A DNA stretch of 64,000 nucleotides from Pyrinomonadaceae bacterium (GTDB lineage Bacteria; Acidobacteriota; Blastocatellia; Pyrinomonadales; Pyrinomonadaceae). The stretch's first letter is position 1; every line of letters starts with the position of its first letter. Positions 48,737 to 57,291 of the stretch are shown here, one piece after another. Under the pieces are notes generated by a model. That model did no database searches, was not told the DNA's origin, and worked only from the letters and a program-made list of their open reading frames with translations. The stretch is from NCBI GenBank assembly GCA_028284415.1, contig JANQRU010000005.1:372001-436000 (forward strand). Reading direction: 5' to 3'. Position numbers and translations under genes: made by a program.

Positions 48737-50170
48737 TTATAAGCTGAAATTAAAATTAACAAATCCCGTAGCTTTAACAGGCTGTCCATCACGCTTAAAT
48801 GGCTTGAATTTCCATTTTCGGATAGCATTTCTTGCAGCTCGTTTGAGCATTGCAGGTCCTTCCATATCTTCAACTTTAGCAACCTTGCCATCTTCATCAA
48901 CAACGACCTTAACCTTAACAACTCCGGTCAAACGCATACTTCGAGCCGTTCGCGGATAAACAGGATTTACTCTTTGAGTTGCATAACTAATTAATGAGCC
49001 AACTGTCAGAGGTCCTGCGCTTTCTTCTTTTTTCTCGTTGTTTTCAGCAACATTTTTCTCAGGAATTTTTGTTTCCTTTTTAGGTTTGTCAGCTTCTTCT
49101 TTTTTATCAGCTGTTTTTTTCTCTGTTTTCTTTTCGGGAGTTATGCGAGGTCTGGTTGGTTTTTCTTTGGGTTTCTTATCGGTTTTAGCGACTTCGTCTT
49201 TTTTAACCGTTTCCTTTTCTTTATTTTCAGGAGCAGTGTTTTCTTCTTTTTTGTCTGCAACCTTTTCTTTAGGGGTTTCCGGCTTTTCCTCTATTTTTGG
49301 TTCTTCTTTTTTAGCAACATTTGTAGGTGCCGGTTTCGGTGTGTTTGGAACATCTCTTAATTCAAAAATGTTGTCGTTAACTTTTGCATTCTCAATTGTG
49401 TTTTCAGGTTTGACTTCCGGCTGTGTTTTTTGGTCTTTCAGGTCGCTCAGAGCAATTGTTTTGGAACTTGGAGCTTTTGTACTTGTTTTTTCAACAATCG
49501 GTTTTGAGTCAACTGCATTGATGATAACGCTTCTCGAACCAACCATCTGCTCTCTTGCATCTGAGATCTGATCTTTCCAACGCTTCTCATCATAGGCGTC
49601 TTTGGCAAGGCTCGCTCTGGCAACGCTGGATTCTTCTAAAAGAGCCAATGCATTAGCTGTAAATTGCTTATTTTTTGATAATCCGCTTGATTGTTTAACG
49701 ACCAATTCCAGAGTGTTTCGCATATTTTCAACATCGGTCGAAGCCTGAATCGGCAAATTACGATCTGAAACGCTCAAGCCCAAAGATTTGTATCGTTCGA
49801 GTTGGGACTTAGCACCGCTAATAACCTGCCCGGCAACCGCAAAATAATCCATTGCGGCATTTGGCTTTTTGGAATTGAAAAGTGTTTTTAAGAAAGTTTG
49901 AGCTTTTTTGTAATCGCCCTGCTCAAGATAGGAGTGCATCAAAAGCACATTTAAAACGCGATTGACCGTAGAATCTTTGGTTTCGCGTTTGATGTTTTCC
50001 AGCTCGTAAATCGCCGCATTGTAATTTTTAACGACAAGATAGGCTTTTGCTTTCGATATTCGCTCACGCATTACATCCGCAGATGTCGGCGTTTCTTGAG
50101 CAAAAATAAAGGTTGAAATTAAAAGTATAAATAAAGAAACTATAAAGACCTTAAGAAACTTTAGCGACAT
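48737..50170 (-). CDS. Exported TonB C-terminal domain protein
   Basis: 477 residues. An N-terminal leader (FIVSLFILLISTFIFAQ) is followed by a helical TPR-like region (about 30-190), a long Lys/Glu/Pro-rich linker (about 250-390) and a TonB_C domain at the end (YATQRVNPVYPRTARSM, LTGVVKVKVVVDEDGKVAKV, AARNAIRKWKFKPFKRDGQP). It lacks the usual short cytoplasmic TonB anchor motif and the leader looks cleavable, so its role in energy transduction is uncertain; it may bridge inner and outer membranes. No exbB or exbD is adjacent. Confidence 0.85.
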   Translation of the reverse strand: MSLKFLKVFIVSLFILLISTFIFAQETPTSADVMRERISKAKAYLVVKNYNAAIYELENIKRETKDSTVNRVLNVLLMHSYLEQGDYKKAQTFLKTLFNSKKPNAAMDYFAVAGQVISGAKSQLERYKSLGLSVSDRNLPIQASTDVENMRNTLELVVKQSSGLSKNKQFTANALALLEESSVARASLAKDAYDEKRWKDQISDAREQMVGSRSVIINAVDSKPIVEKTSTKAPSSKTIALSDLKDQKTQPEVKPENTIENAKVNDNIFELRDVPNTPKPAPTNVAKKEEPKIEEKPETPKEKVADKKEENTAPENKEKETVKKDEVAKTDKKPKEKPTRPRITPEKKTEKKTADKKEEADKPKKETKIPEKNVAENNEKKEESAGPLTVGSLISYATQRVNPVYPRTARSMRLTGVVKVKVVVDEDGKVAKVEDMEGPAMLKRAARNAIRKWKFKPFKRDGQPVKATGFVNFNFSL

Positions 50171-50287
50171 ATTCTGTCTCCCTGATTGTACCCTTGATTA
50201 ACAAAAATTTGTTTACAGACTTTTTCAAAACATTAATAAAGACATAAAAGATATAAGAACTCGTTTTGAGCCTGTAAATATCTCTAT

Positions 50288-50316
50288 ATTATGCTTTTCT
50301 GAAACGCTTGAAGCAA
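50288..50316 (-). promoter_or_regulatory. Sigma-70-type promoter candidate for the TonB-like gene
   Basis: Minus strand: TTGCTT (50316-50311), 17 nt, CATAAT (50293-50288). The leader to the ATG at 50170 would be about 110 nt. Confidence 0.35.
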
Positions 50317-50356
50317 GTTATCAATTAAATTTACTTATTGATGCAATAAGTTTTCG

Positions 50357-51751
50357 TTAATTTGACAGGCTTTTGATGATTTGGTTACGGAAAGCGGTTG
50401 CGTCTATTTTTATACTCTTTTCGTTTAAAGTAATCAAGTTTTTTTCGAGCATTACTATGTTTCCGTTAATAATTACCGTCCTGACATCAGATGATTTTGT
50501 CGCATATACAAGGTGTGAATAAATATTGTAAAAAGGTGTTTGATGAAGACCATCAAAATCAACGATCACTATATCAGCAAGTTTTCCAACTTCGATTGAG
50601 CCAATTTTATCTTCCAAGTGTAAAGCCCTTGCACCGCCGATAGTTGCCATCGTAAAGACTTGTTCCGCCGACATAACTTTCGGATCGCCTGAAATGACTT
50701 TGTGTAATTTCGCCGTCGTATCCATCTCATCCCACAAATCAAGATTATTATTAGAAGCTGCCCCATCAGTTCCCAAACCAAGACGCAGATTTTGTTTGAG
50801 CATCTGCGGAACAGGTGCGACTCCGGCGGCAAGTTTCATATTCGATTGCGGATTATGTGCTACTCCGACATTATTTTTCTTTAGAATTTCGATTTCTTTT
50901 TCATTTGCCTGAATTACGTGAGCCGCAATTGTTTTGTCAGTAAAAAATCCAATTTTATTTACATATTCAATTGAGCGCATTCCCTTTTTTTCCATTACAA
51001 AATCCGTTTCAGATTGAGCTTCGGCAAGGTGCATTACGAGCGGAGAATTTAATCTTTTTGATAAATTGCTGGCAGATTTCAGATGCTCTTCGGAAACTGT
51101 ATAAGGGGCGTGCGGTGCAACTGCCGGAATTACAAGGGGATGATTTTGCCATTTCTTGACAAATTTTTCCGTCCCCTTCATCGCCTCTTCATTCGTCTTA
51201 AAATCAGGTGCGGGAAAATCAATGATCGTCTGTCCGAGCACACCACGAACTCCTGCTTTTGAGGTTTCATCAGCGATCGCATCTTCAAAATAATACATAT
51301 CGCAGTAAGTCGTCGTCCCACCGCGAATCAATTCCGCAAGTCCAAGACGCGTTCCCACACGAACCATTTTTTCATTAACATTTTTTGCTTCGGCAGGAAA
51401 TATGTATTTATTGAGCCATTCCTGTAAATCAAGATCATCGGCGATTCCCCGAAAGAGAGTCATCGGGATATGTGTATGCGTATTAATCAAGCCTGGGATA
51501 ATCACTCTATCCCGAGCATTAATTTCTTTGCGACTCTTAAATCTTTTTCTGGCACTGATAACATCTCCGACGTAAACAATTTTGTTTTTATCAATGGCAA
51601 CGGCTCCTCTGTCTATAACACGCATTTGGGAATCCATTGTCACGACTTTTCCGCCGTAGATTATTAGGTCAACTTCCTGTTCTTTTGCTAAAAGGGATTG
51701 TGAAAGGATTAAAAGAAATGAAATTACTACTAAAATTTTTAACTTTTCCAT
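50357..51751 (-). CDS. Exported amidohydrolase of the MTA/SAH deaminase (TRZ/ATZ) type
   Basis: 464 residues. Metal-dependent deaminase motifs: PGLINTHTHIPMTLFRGIAD, AVAPHAPYTVS, MHLAEAQSE, AAHVIQANEKE and LGTDGAASNNNLDLWDEM, the set of MtaD-like enzymes acting on methylthioadenosine, S-adenosylhomocysteine or adenosine. Unusually for this cytosolic family it has a clear signal peptide (ILVVISFLLILSQSLLAKEQ), so it should act in the periplasm. It is at the end of a run of nucleoside-salvage genes on the same strand, fitting deamination of external purine nucleosides before uptake. Confidence 0.87.
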   Translation of the reverse strand: MEKLKILVVISFLLILSQSLLAKEQEVDLIIYGGKVVTMDSQMRVIDRGAVAIDKNKIVYVGDVISARKRFKSRKEINARDRVIIPGLINTHTHIPMTLFRGIADDLDLQEWLNKYIFPAEAKNVNEKMVRVGTRLGLAELIRGGTTTYCDMYYFEDAIADETSKAGVRGVLGQTIIDFPAPDFKTNEEAMKGTEKFVKKWQNHPLVIPAVAPHAPYTVSEEHLKSASNLSKRLNSPLVMHLAEAQSETDFVMEKKGMRSIEYVNKIGFFTDKTIAAHVIQANEKEIEILKKNNVGVAHNPQSNMKLAAGVAPVPQMLKQNLRLGLGTDGAASNNNLDLWDEMDTTAKLHKVISGDPKVMSAEQVFTMATIGGARALHLEDKIGSIEVGKLADIVIVDFDGLHQTPFYNIYSHLVYATKSSDVRTVIINGNIVMLEKNLITLNEKSIKIDATAFRNQIIKSLSN

Positions 51752-51819
51752 AACGAAATTTACAACATTTATTTACGGAAAATCAAATTCGCACGGTTAT
51801 GAAATTGAGATTTTAAAAT

Positions 51820-52233
51820 TTATGAAACTTTATTGGATTTTAAGAATTTGTTATCAAAAGCTCTTGGCAGAAGTTCTCTCATTTGCATAGTTTCAACGTC
51901 GCCGTCCAAGTTTGCTAAGGTCACAGGAATATCACCACAGAATTCCCAGATGATTTGTCGGCAAGTTCCGCAAGGTGGAGTTAAGCGTTTTGTATCAACG
52001 ACTACAGCAATATGCGTAAACTCATTTATCCCTTCAGAGATCGCTTTCCAAATCGCAACTCTTTCTGCACAGACAGTTAAACCGTAGCTAGCTGATTCAA
52101 CATTACAACCTGAAAAAACTTCTCCGTCTTTTGTTAAAACTGCCGCTCCGACCTTAAATTTTGAAAAAGGGGCGTGAGCCTTTTCTCGAACTTCCCTTGC
52201 CGTTTTGATTAATTCTTCTTGTTTTTCTTTCAT
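51820..52233 (-). CDS. cdd: Cytidine deaminase
   Basis: 137 residues, tetrameric-type Cdd. Substrate and zinc motifs: HAPFSKFKVGAAVLTKDGEV, GCNVESASYGLTVCAERVA (zinc Cys and catalytic Glu) and PPCGTCRQIIWEF. It converts cytidine or deoxycytidine to uridine or deoxyuridine, feeding the uridine kinase encoded upstream in the same operon. Confidence 0.93.
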   Translation of the reverse strand: MKEKQEELIKTAREVREKAHAPFSKFKVGAAVLTKDGEVFSGCNVESASYGLTVCAERVAIWKAISEGINEFTHIAVVVDTKRLTPPCGTCRQIIWEFCGDIPVTLANLDGDVETMQMRELLPRAFDNKFLKSNKVS

Positions 52234-52255
52234 TCAATACTGATGATTTTTTTTA

Positions 52256-52780
52256 TTACTTTGCAGGAAATTTTAATCCCATTTCTCTGATTTGCAAAAG
52301 AGCCTCTGCGTTTCCCATCGCATCATCAACCGGATTGTGTGTATGCTGAGTTTTTCTGAAACTCTTCCATTTTGAACCTGCAAAATAATCTTTTACTAAC
52401 CCCGAATACAAATCACCGATTCTTCTTCCGCTGAAGCCAAAAGGATTATTGCCTGTAAAATAATGGAAGTAATAATTTATCCATTGCCAATCAAAAGCTA
52501 AATTATCGGAAATAAAAATCGGTCGCCCCTTTGAATTTTCACTAAGCCAAACGCTAAATTTTTCCATAACTTCTTTCGGTTCTTCAAAGGTCAGATGCTC
52601 TTCGCGTGTGTGCCCACTTATGCTCAAAGCCTCCTCAACCCATTCTTCCGAAATAGGCTTAGTTTTTCCATAGAATGTTTTTGAAAGAGTGGGTTCAACA
52701 ACGACTGCACCAAAAGAAACCATCGAGTATTTATGCGGAATTGCTCCATCCGCTTCGACATCAACTACAACTAAAGACAT
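52256..52780 (-). CDS. DEDD-family 3'-5' exonuclease
   Basis: 174 residues. Exonuclease motifs: VVVDVEADGAIPHKYSMVSF (Exo I with Asp/Glu), FISDNLAFDWQWINYYF (Exo II) and TQHTHNPVDDAMGNAEALL (Exo III, His/Asp). RNase T-like fold without extra domains. It sits inside the nucleoside-salvage operon between cdd and udk, suggesting release of nucleotides from RNA or DNA. Confidence 0.85.
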   Translation of the reverse strand: MSLVVVDVEADGAIPHKYSMVSFGAVVVEPTLSKTFYGKTKPISEEWVEEALSISGHTREEHLTFEEPKEVMEKFSVWLSENSKGRPIFISDNLAFDWQWINYYFHYFTGNNPFGFSGRRIGDLYSGLVKDYFAGSKWKSFRKTQHTHNPVDDAMGNAEALLQIREMGLKFPAK

Positions 52781-52812
52781 TTTTTTATTAAAACTCCCGT
52801 TATATAAATTTG

Positions 52813-53457
52813 CTAACCCGCCGTTGTATGGATAGATTGTTCAGCAATTTCACGCTTTAATTCTTCGCGGATTTTGCCGCATAAAAACTCTATCCCAACT
52901 TCCGGGTTTCCGCCTTCGGGAATAATAATGTCTGCATTGCGTTTTGAAGGTTCGACGAATTCGTGGTGCATCGGACGAACGGTTGTAAAATACTGCTCAA
53001 TTACGGATTCAACTGTCCGACCACGCTCATCAATATCGCGTTTCAGACGACGTATAAAACGAACATCAGCAGGAGTATCAACAAAAACCCGCACGTCCAA
53101 AAGACTCAAAATTCGCGGCTCTGCAAAGATTAAAATTCCCTCGACAATCAGAACGGGTTTTGGTTTTAATCTTGCAGATTTAGAGCTTCGTGTGTGAGAT
53201 TTGAAATCATAGACGGGCATTTCCACCTCAAGACCTCGTTTTAGACGCTTGAGATGATTAACGAGTAAATCGCCATCAATTGCATCGGGGTGATCGAAGT
53301 TTGCCTTGTGGCGTTCGTCCAGAGGCATATCTTCAAGATTTCTGTAGTAAGAATCTTGTTCGATCAAATTTACATTTTCTCTACCGACGGCTTGAATAAC
53401 TCTTCTTGCTAGAGTTGTTTTTCCAGAACCTGTTCCGCCGGATATTCCGATTATCAT
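52813..53457 (-). CDS. udk: Uridine/cytidine kinase
   Basis: 214 residues. The Walker A loop is GGTGSGKTT at the extreme N-terminus. Other uridine-kinase motifs are EQDSYYRNLEDMPLDERHKA, NFDHPDAIDGDLL, YDFKSHTR, VEGILIF and RFIRRLKRDIDERGRTVESV. It phosphorylates uridine and cytidine for pyrimidine salvage. It lies between the exonuclease and purine nucleoside phosphorylase genes with short gaps. Confidence 0.93.
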   Translation of the reverse strand: MIIGISGGTGSGKTTLARRVIQAVGRENVNLIEQDSYYRNLEDMPLDERHKANFDHPDAIDGDLLVNHLKRLKRGLEVEMPVYDFKSHTRSSKSARLKPKPVLIVEGILIFAEPRILSLLDVRVFVDTPADVRFIRRLKRDIDERGRTVESVIEQYFTTVRPMHHEFVEPSKRNADIIIPEGGNPEVGIEFLCGKIREELKREIAEQSIHTTAG

Positions 53458-53484
53458 TTAATTTCTTACCTTGCTTATTAGTAT

Positions 53485-54369
53485 CTAAGCATTTGCCGTT
53501 TCCGTTTTTTCAGCCGCAATTCTCTTGATTATTCTTTTTAGCAATTCCTTAAATTTCGCACCAACTTTCTGTCCCGTTTCCATAACTTCCTCATGATCTA
53601 TCGGCTGGTTTGTAATTCCGGCAGCTAAATTTGTTATGCAGGAAATTCCTAAAACTTTTATATTCTGATGTCTTGCCGCAATCGCTTCAGGCACGGTACT
53701 CATCCCTACCGCAGTCGCCCCAAGCATACGGTACATACGAATTTCCGCCGGAGTTTCATAATTAGGTCCCGATAAAGCACAATAAACTCCACGTCTTAAA
53801 AATTGTAGATATTTTTTATCAAGTCCTTTTTCAACTCTTTCCCGAGCAATTTTTTCAGCTTCTTCGGTAGCAATTTCTTGTAATTCAGGATCGTAAACTT
53901 GGGTCATATCAGGAAATCTTGCTCCGAATCTTTCATCATTTTCTCCACGCAAAGGACTTGTTCCCATCATATTGATGTGATCGCGTATGAGCATCAGGCT
54001 TCCTTGTTTGAAACTTGTTAAGACACTTCCCGCTGCATTTGTAATAATCGCAGTTTCAACTCCAAGCATACCGAAAACTCGCATTGGAAAAACAACTTGG
54101 GCGATTTTGTAACCTTCGTAGTAGTGAAAACGTCCCTGCTGAATCGCTACGGGAATTCCTTCAACCTCACCAATAACGAGTTGCCCTGCGTGTCCTTCAA
54201 CTGTCGAACGCTTAAAATGAGGAATGTCTTCATAAGGAATAACAACTGCATTTTCAAACTCATCTGCAAAGCCACCTAGACCACTTCCCAAAACCAAAGC
54301 AATTTTTATGTCTTTTTTGTATTGGGACTTAATAAAATCCGCCGCTTCTTTTACTTTTTTGTAAGTCAT
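53485..54369 (-). CDS. Purine-nucleoside phosphorylase (trimeric type)
   Basis: 294 residues. Family 2 PNP motifs: ALVLGSGLGGFADEFENAV, VEGHAGQLVIGEV, QQGRFHYYEGY, GPNYETPAEIRMYRMLGATA, VGMSTVPEAIAARH and CITNLAAGI. It splits purine nucleosides into base and ribose 1-phosphate. Slightly longer than the usual ~275 residues through an Ala/Lys-rich tail. It is just downstream of two nucleoside permease genes. Confidence 0.93.
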   Translation of the reverse strand: MTYKKVKEAADFIKSQYKKDIKIALVLGSGLGGFADEFENAVVIPYEDIPHFKRSTVEGHAGQLVIGEVEGIPVAIQQGRFHYYEGYKIAQVVFPMRVFGMLGVETAIITNAAGSVLTSFKQGSLMLIRDHINMMGTSPLRGENDERFGARFPDMTQVYDPELQEIATEEAEKIARERVEKGLDKKYLQFLRRGVYCALSGPNYETPAEIRMYRMLGATAVGMSTVPEAIAARHQNIKVLGISCITNLAAGITNQPIDHEEVMETGQKVGAKFKELLKRIIKRIAAEKTETANA

Positions 54370-54411
54370 GATTATTCGCCAATTTTACATGCTTGTAAGT
54401 TAAATAAAGTG

Positions 54412-55332
54412 TTAATTCTCCTTTTTATACGGAATTCCCAAAGCTTTCGGTGCTTTAGATAATCCTATGAATCCTGCCAAGACGATAATTGTTAAAACAT
54501 ATGGCAACATTTCAATAAACTGAACCGGGATTTCTTCGCCGCCAATTTTTGCCCAACTCGAACCCTGAATTTGAATTGCGAGTGCCTCCGTAAAACCAAA
54601 GAACAAACACGCAATTAAAACTTGAATCGGTCGCCATTTTGCCAAAATCAAAGCTGCCAGAGCAATAAAGCCTTTTCCTGCCGACATTCCTCTTGTAAAA
54701 AATGAAGATTGTCCGATGGACAAGTATGCTCCGCCAGCTGCTGCCAAAACACCGCTCAAAATAACTCCCGTGTAACGCATCCGCAGAACTTTGATTCCTG
54801 CCGCGTCTGCCGCTTCGGGATTTTCACCAACTGCACGAATTCTCAACCCAAAAGGTGTTTTGTAGAGCACATACCAAGCAGTCGGCACAAGTAAAAATGC
54901 CAAGATCGAAGCCACATTTAATCCAAACACATCAGGTAACAAGAACTCTTTAGCTATCTGCTCGGTCGAACCTGCCGAATCATATATCGCACTCGATAAA
55001 AGTGCTGGAACTCCGAGCATTAAAATATTTATTCCGACACCTGCAACTACTTGATCTGCCTCAAATTTAATGACAGTTATCGCAAAAATAAATGCTAAAA
55101 CGCCACCCGCCAAAATGCCGCACAAAAAACCAAAGTAAGGATTACTCAATTCATAGGTGACAACCGCCGCTGTGAAGGCTCCTGCTAGCATCAAACCCTC
55201 AAGTGCGATGTTGATCACACCTGAACGCTCCGAAAACATCCCGCCCAGAGCGGCGAAGATCATAGGCGTCGCAAGCCTTATGGCTGAGAAAATAAATATC
55301 CCGATTATTGCTAAATCAAAAGTTTCACTCAT
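54412..55332 (-). CDS. Nucleoside ABC transporter permease (YufQ/NupQ-like)
   Basis: 306 residues with about eight to nine hydrophobic helices. BPD_transp_2-type permease: TPMIFAALGGMFSERSGVIN, NIALEGLMLAGAFTAAVV, RAVGENPEAADAAGIKVLRM and GGAYLSIGQSSFFTRGMSAG. Together with the next gene it forms the heteromeric channel of BMP-type nucleoside importers. It lies 3 nt downstream of the partner permease. Confidence 0.9.
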   Translation of the reverse strand: MSETFDLAIIGIFIFSAIRLATPMIFAALGGMFSERSGVINIALEGLMLAGAFTAAVVTYELSNPYFGFLCGILAGGVLAFIFAITVIKFEADQVVAGVGINILMLGVPALLSSAIYDSAGSTEQIAKEFLLPDVFGLNVASILAFLLVPTAWYVLYKTPFGLRIRAVGENPEAADAAGIKVLRMRYTGVILSGVLAAAGGAYLSIGQSSFFTRGMSAGKGFIALAALILAKWRPIQVLIACLFFGFTEALAIQIQGSSWAKIGGEEIPVQFIEMLPYVLTIIVLAGFIGLSKAPKALGIPYKKEN

Positions 55333-55335
55333 TTC

Positions 55336-56412
55336 TTATTTCGTATATTTCTGCAAAGCCGCAACAAAAAGTATGATTATCGCCTGTAATACCTCAACCA
55401 AATCTTTGGAAACATATTCTGTAAAAGCATCTACAAAAATCCCGCCTCTCAATAGAACCGCAAAGAATATCGCCGCGATGAAAACACCTAACGGATGATT
55501 TCTACCAAGAAGTGCAACAGCAATCCCCAAAAATCCCCACTCGGCAGAAAAGCCGTGATAATAGTTATGTCTAAAGCCCATAACTTCACCAATTGCAACC
55601 ATTCCAGCTAAAGCTCCGGAAATAGTCATCGCAATGATGATTTGTTTTTTAGGCGAAATCCCACCATACTCAGCCGCTGTTGGATTTTCACCAACAGCAC
55701 GTAATTCATATCCCCACTTTGTTTTCCATAAAAATATGTAAACAAAAACACACATCAAAATTGCCAATAAGAATGAAAAATTGAGTGCTACATCTTGCGG
55801 AATGAATGGAAGAAACTGATTAAGTTTTGGAATAGTTGCAGCGTCTCCGATCGGTGCGGTTTGTAGAATTGGATCGCCCGGTATTTTATAGTGATACTGC
55901 GTTAAATAACTAACTAAAGCAATTGCAACGAAGTTAAGCATAATCGTATTTATAACTTCATGTGAGCCAAATTTTGCTTTCAAATAGCCTGGAATTGCTC
56001 CCCAAAAACCCCCAACAATAATTGCCGTCGCAAGACAAAGTGGGACTAACAAGATTGCAGGTAAGCTAACCCAAGACCAATCTTCCTGTTTACCAAAAAT
56101 GTTTACTATTGTTCCGCCAAATTTAATTCCAACCCAAGCGGTCGCAAAGGCTGCTACATAGAGTTGTCCTTCCGCCCCGATATTCAAAAGCCCGCAACGA
56201 AAAGCCACTGCCACCGCTAAACCTGTAAAAATCAGAGGAGTCGCATAAAAAAGTGTCTCTGTAATTCCCTTTACTGAACCGAAGGAATTTTCAATCAATA
56301 ACTGAAAAGTAGTGATCGGATTATCACCGATAATCAAAATAATTATCCCACCGATAATAAAAGCAGCAGTAACAGCAATCAACGGATATATCGCTTCACG
56401 AAAAATTTTCAT
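55336..56412 (-). CDS. Nucleoside ABC transporter permease (YufP/NupP-like)
   Basis: 358 residues, polytopic. Markers: ETLFYATPLIFTGLAVAVAF, RCGLLNIGAEGQLYVAAF, KFGSHEVINTIMLNFVAIAL, ELRAVGENPTAAEYGGISPK and GFLGIAVALLGRNHPLGV. It is the first gene of the operon. The ATPase and the substrate-binding lipoprotein that normally precede it are absent from the window, so they must be encoded elsewhere. Confidence 0.9.
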   Translation of the reverse strand: MKIFREAIYPLIAVTAAFIIGGIIILIIGDNPITTFQLLIENSFGSVKGITETLFYATPLIFTGLAVAVAFRCGLLNIGAEGQLYVAAFATAWVGIKFGGTIVNIFGKQEDWSWVSLPAILLVPLCLATAIIVGGFWGAIPGYLKAKFGSHEVINTIMLNFVAIALVSYLTQYHYKIPGDPILQTAPIGDAATIPKLNQFLPFIPQDVALNFSFLLAILMCVFVYIFLWKTKWGYELRAVGENPTAAEYGGISPKKQIIIAMTISGALAGMVAIGEVMGFRHNYYHGFSAEWGFLGIAVALLGRNHPLGVFIAAIFFAVLLRGGIFVDAFTEYVSKDLVEVLQAIIILFVAALQKYTK

Positions 56413-56496
56413 TATTTATAAGCCACAAAAAAACACTCTGAGTTCTAAATATCGAACCTTTTTTGTGTTTTGAATTGTATGGAATGATGCGTGATA

Positions 56497-56526
56497 AATA
56501 TAACCTTTTCCGTGTAAAAATGTCAT
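56497..56526 (-). promoter_or_regulatory. Sigma-70-type promoter candidate for the nucleoside operon
   Basis: Minus strand: ATGACA (56526-56521), 18 nt, TATATT (56502-56497), about 85 nt before the first permease ATG. It shares the ATGACAnTTTT start of elements A and B but lacks CGTT and TAGA. Confidence 0.5.
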
Positions 56527-56582
56527 CTTTTTAATGAAAAAAGTTAAATTTTCGTGAATTTCATTAAAACCCTTAACAAGAC

Positions 56583-56611
56583 TTGACAAGGACACACTCA
56601 GGTTTTATTAT
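56583..56611 (+). promoter_or_regulatory. Sigma-70-type promoter of the hsp20 gene
   Basis: TTGACA (56583-56588), 17 nt, TATTAT (56606-56611). It lies about 74 nt before the ATG at 56685. No CIRCE inverted repeat is seen near it. Confidence 0.6.
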
Positions 56612-56684
56612 TACTAAAGACTAAGCAATTAGTTATTTTTTATTGTTATATTAAACGTAAAAATTATTTGGAGGTAGGTAAATA

Positions 56685-57179
56685 ATGAGTTTAATTAAAT
56701 ATGACCCATTCAGAGAATTAAAAAGCTTACAGGACGAAATGAACCGTTTATTTATGACAAGTTTGCCAAGAGGTTTTAGCGAAGAAGAAATGGCAAGCGG
56801 CGGTTGGTCACCTAGCGTTGACATTTATGAAAGCGAAAATGAAATCGTTTTAGAAGCAGAACTTCCCGGAATGAAACGCGAGGACTTTGAAGTTTCCATC
56901 GAAAATAATGTCATTACATTAAAGGGTGAAAGAACTTTTGAGAAGAAGGAAGAAGGCGATAATTATCATCGCGTCGAACGCTCTTATGGTTCGTTCACAC
57001 GCTCATTCAGCTTGCCAAGAACCGTTTCGGCTGATGAAACGACGGCTGACTTCAAAAACGGGATTTTGCGTGTAAGTCTTCCGAAAAAAGAAGAAGCTAA
57101 AGCCCGAAAAATTGAAGTTGCGGGTGAAGATGCAGAACCAAAAGCAATTGATACAGAAGCTAAAGCAAGCAACGCATAA
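56685..57179 (+). CDS. Hsp20/alpha-crystallin small heat-shock protein
   Basis: 164 residues. The alpha-crystallin domain spans about 40-140: WSPSVDIYESENEIVLEAEL, PGMKREDFEVSIENNVITLK, GSFTRSFSLPRTVSAD and FKNGILRVSLPKKEEAKARK. It holds unfolding proteins for ClpB/DnaK refolding. A strong GGAGG lies 10 nt before the ATG. It is the first gene of a chaperone cluster, 112 nt before clpB. Confidence 0.93.
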   Translation: MSLIKYDPFRELKSLQDEMNRLFMTSLPRGFSEEEMASGGWSPSVDIYESENEIVLEAELPGMKREDFEVSIENNVITLKGERTFEKKEEGDNYHRVERSYGSFTRSFSLPRTVSADETTADFKNGILRVSLPKKEEAKARKIEVAGEDAEPKAIDTEAKASNA

Positions 57180-57291
57180 GCTTAGATTAAAAAAAGAGCG
57201 ACGGGGGGACATGGAACAATTTTTCTAAGTTTCCCCGTCTTTCAGACTCTAAACATCTATTAACAATTTACATTAAAGAATTACTAAAGAA

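Noticed and set aside
49038..49571. 177-codon Ser/Phe-rich frame on the plus strand
   Set aside because: It is the antisense shadow of the Lys/Glu/Pro-rich linker of the TonB-like protein; low complexity produces the open frame.
56497..56526. Nucleoside operon promoter as a further bipartite element
   Set aside because: It shares only ATGACAnTTTT; CGTT and TAGA are absent and TATATT fits a sigma-70 promoter.
56413..56684. CIRCE or purine riboswitch in the gap between the nucleoside operon and hsp20
   Set aside because: No TTAGCACTC-N9-GAGTGCTAA repeat and no conserved purine-aptamer core could be found; only sigma-70-type promoter boxes are visible.
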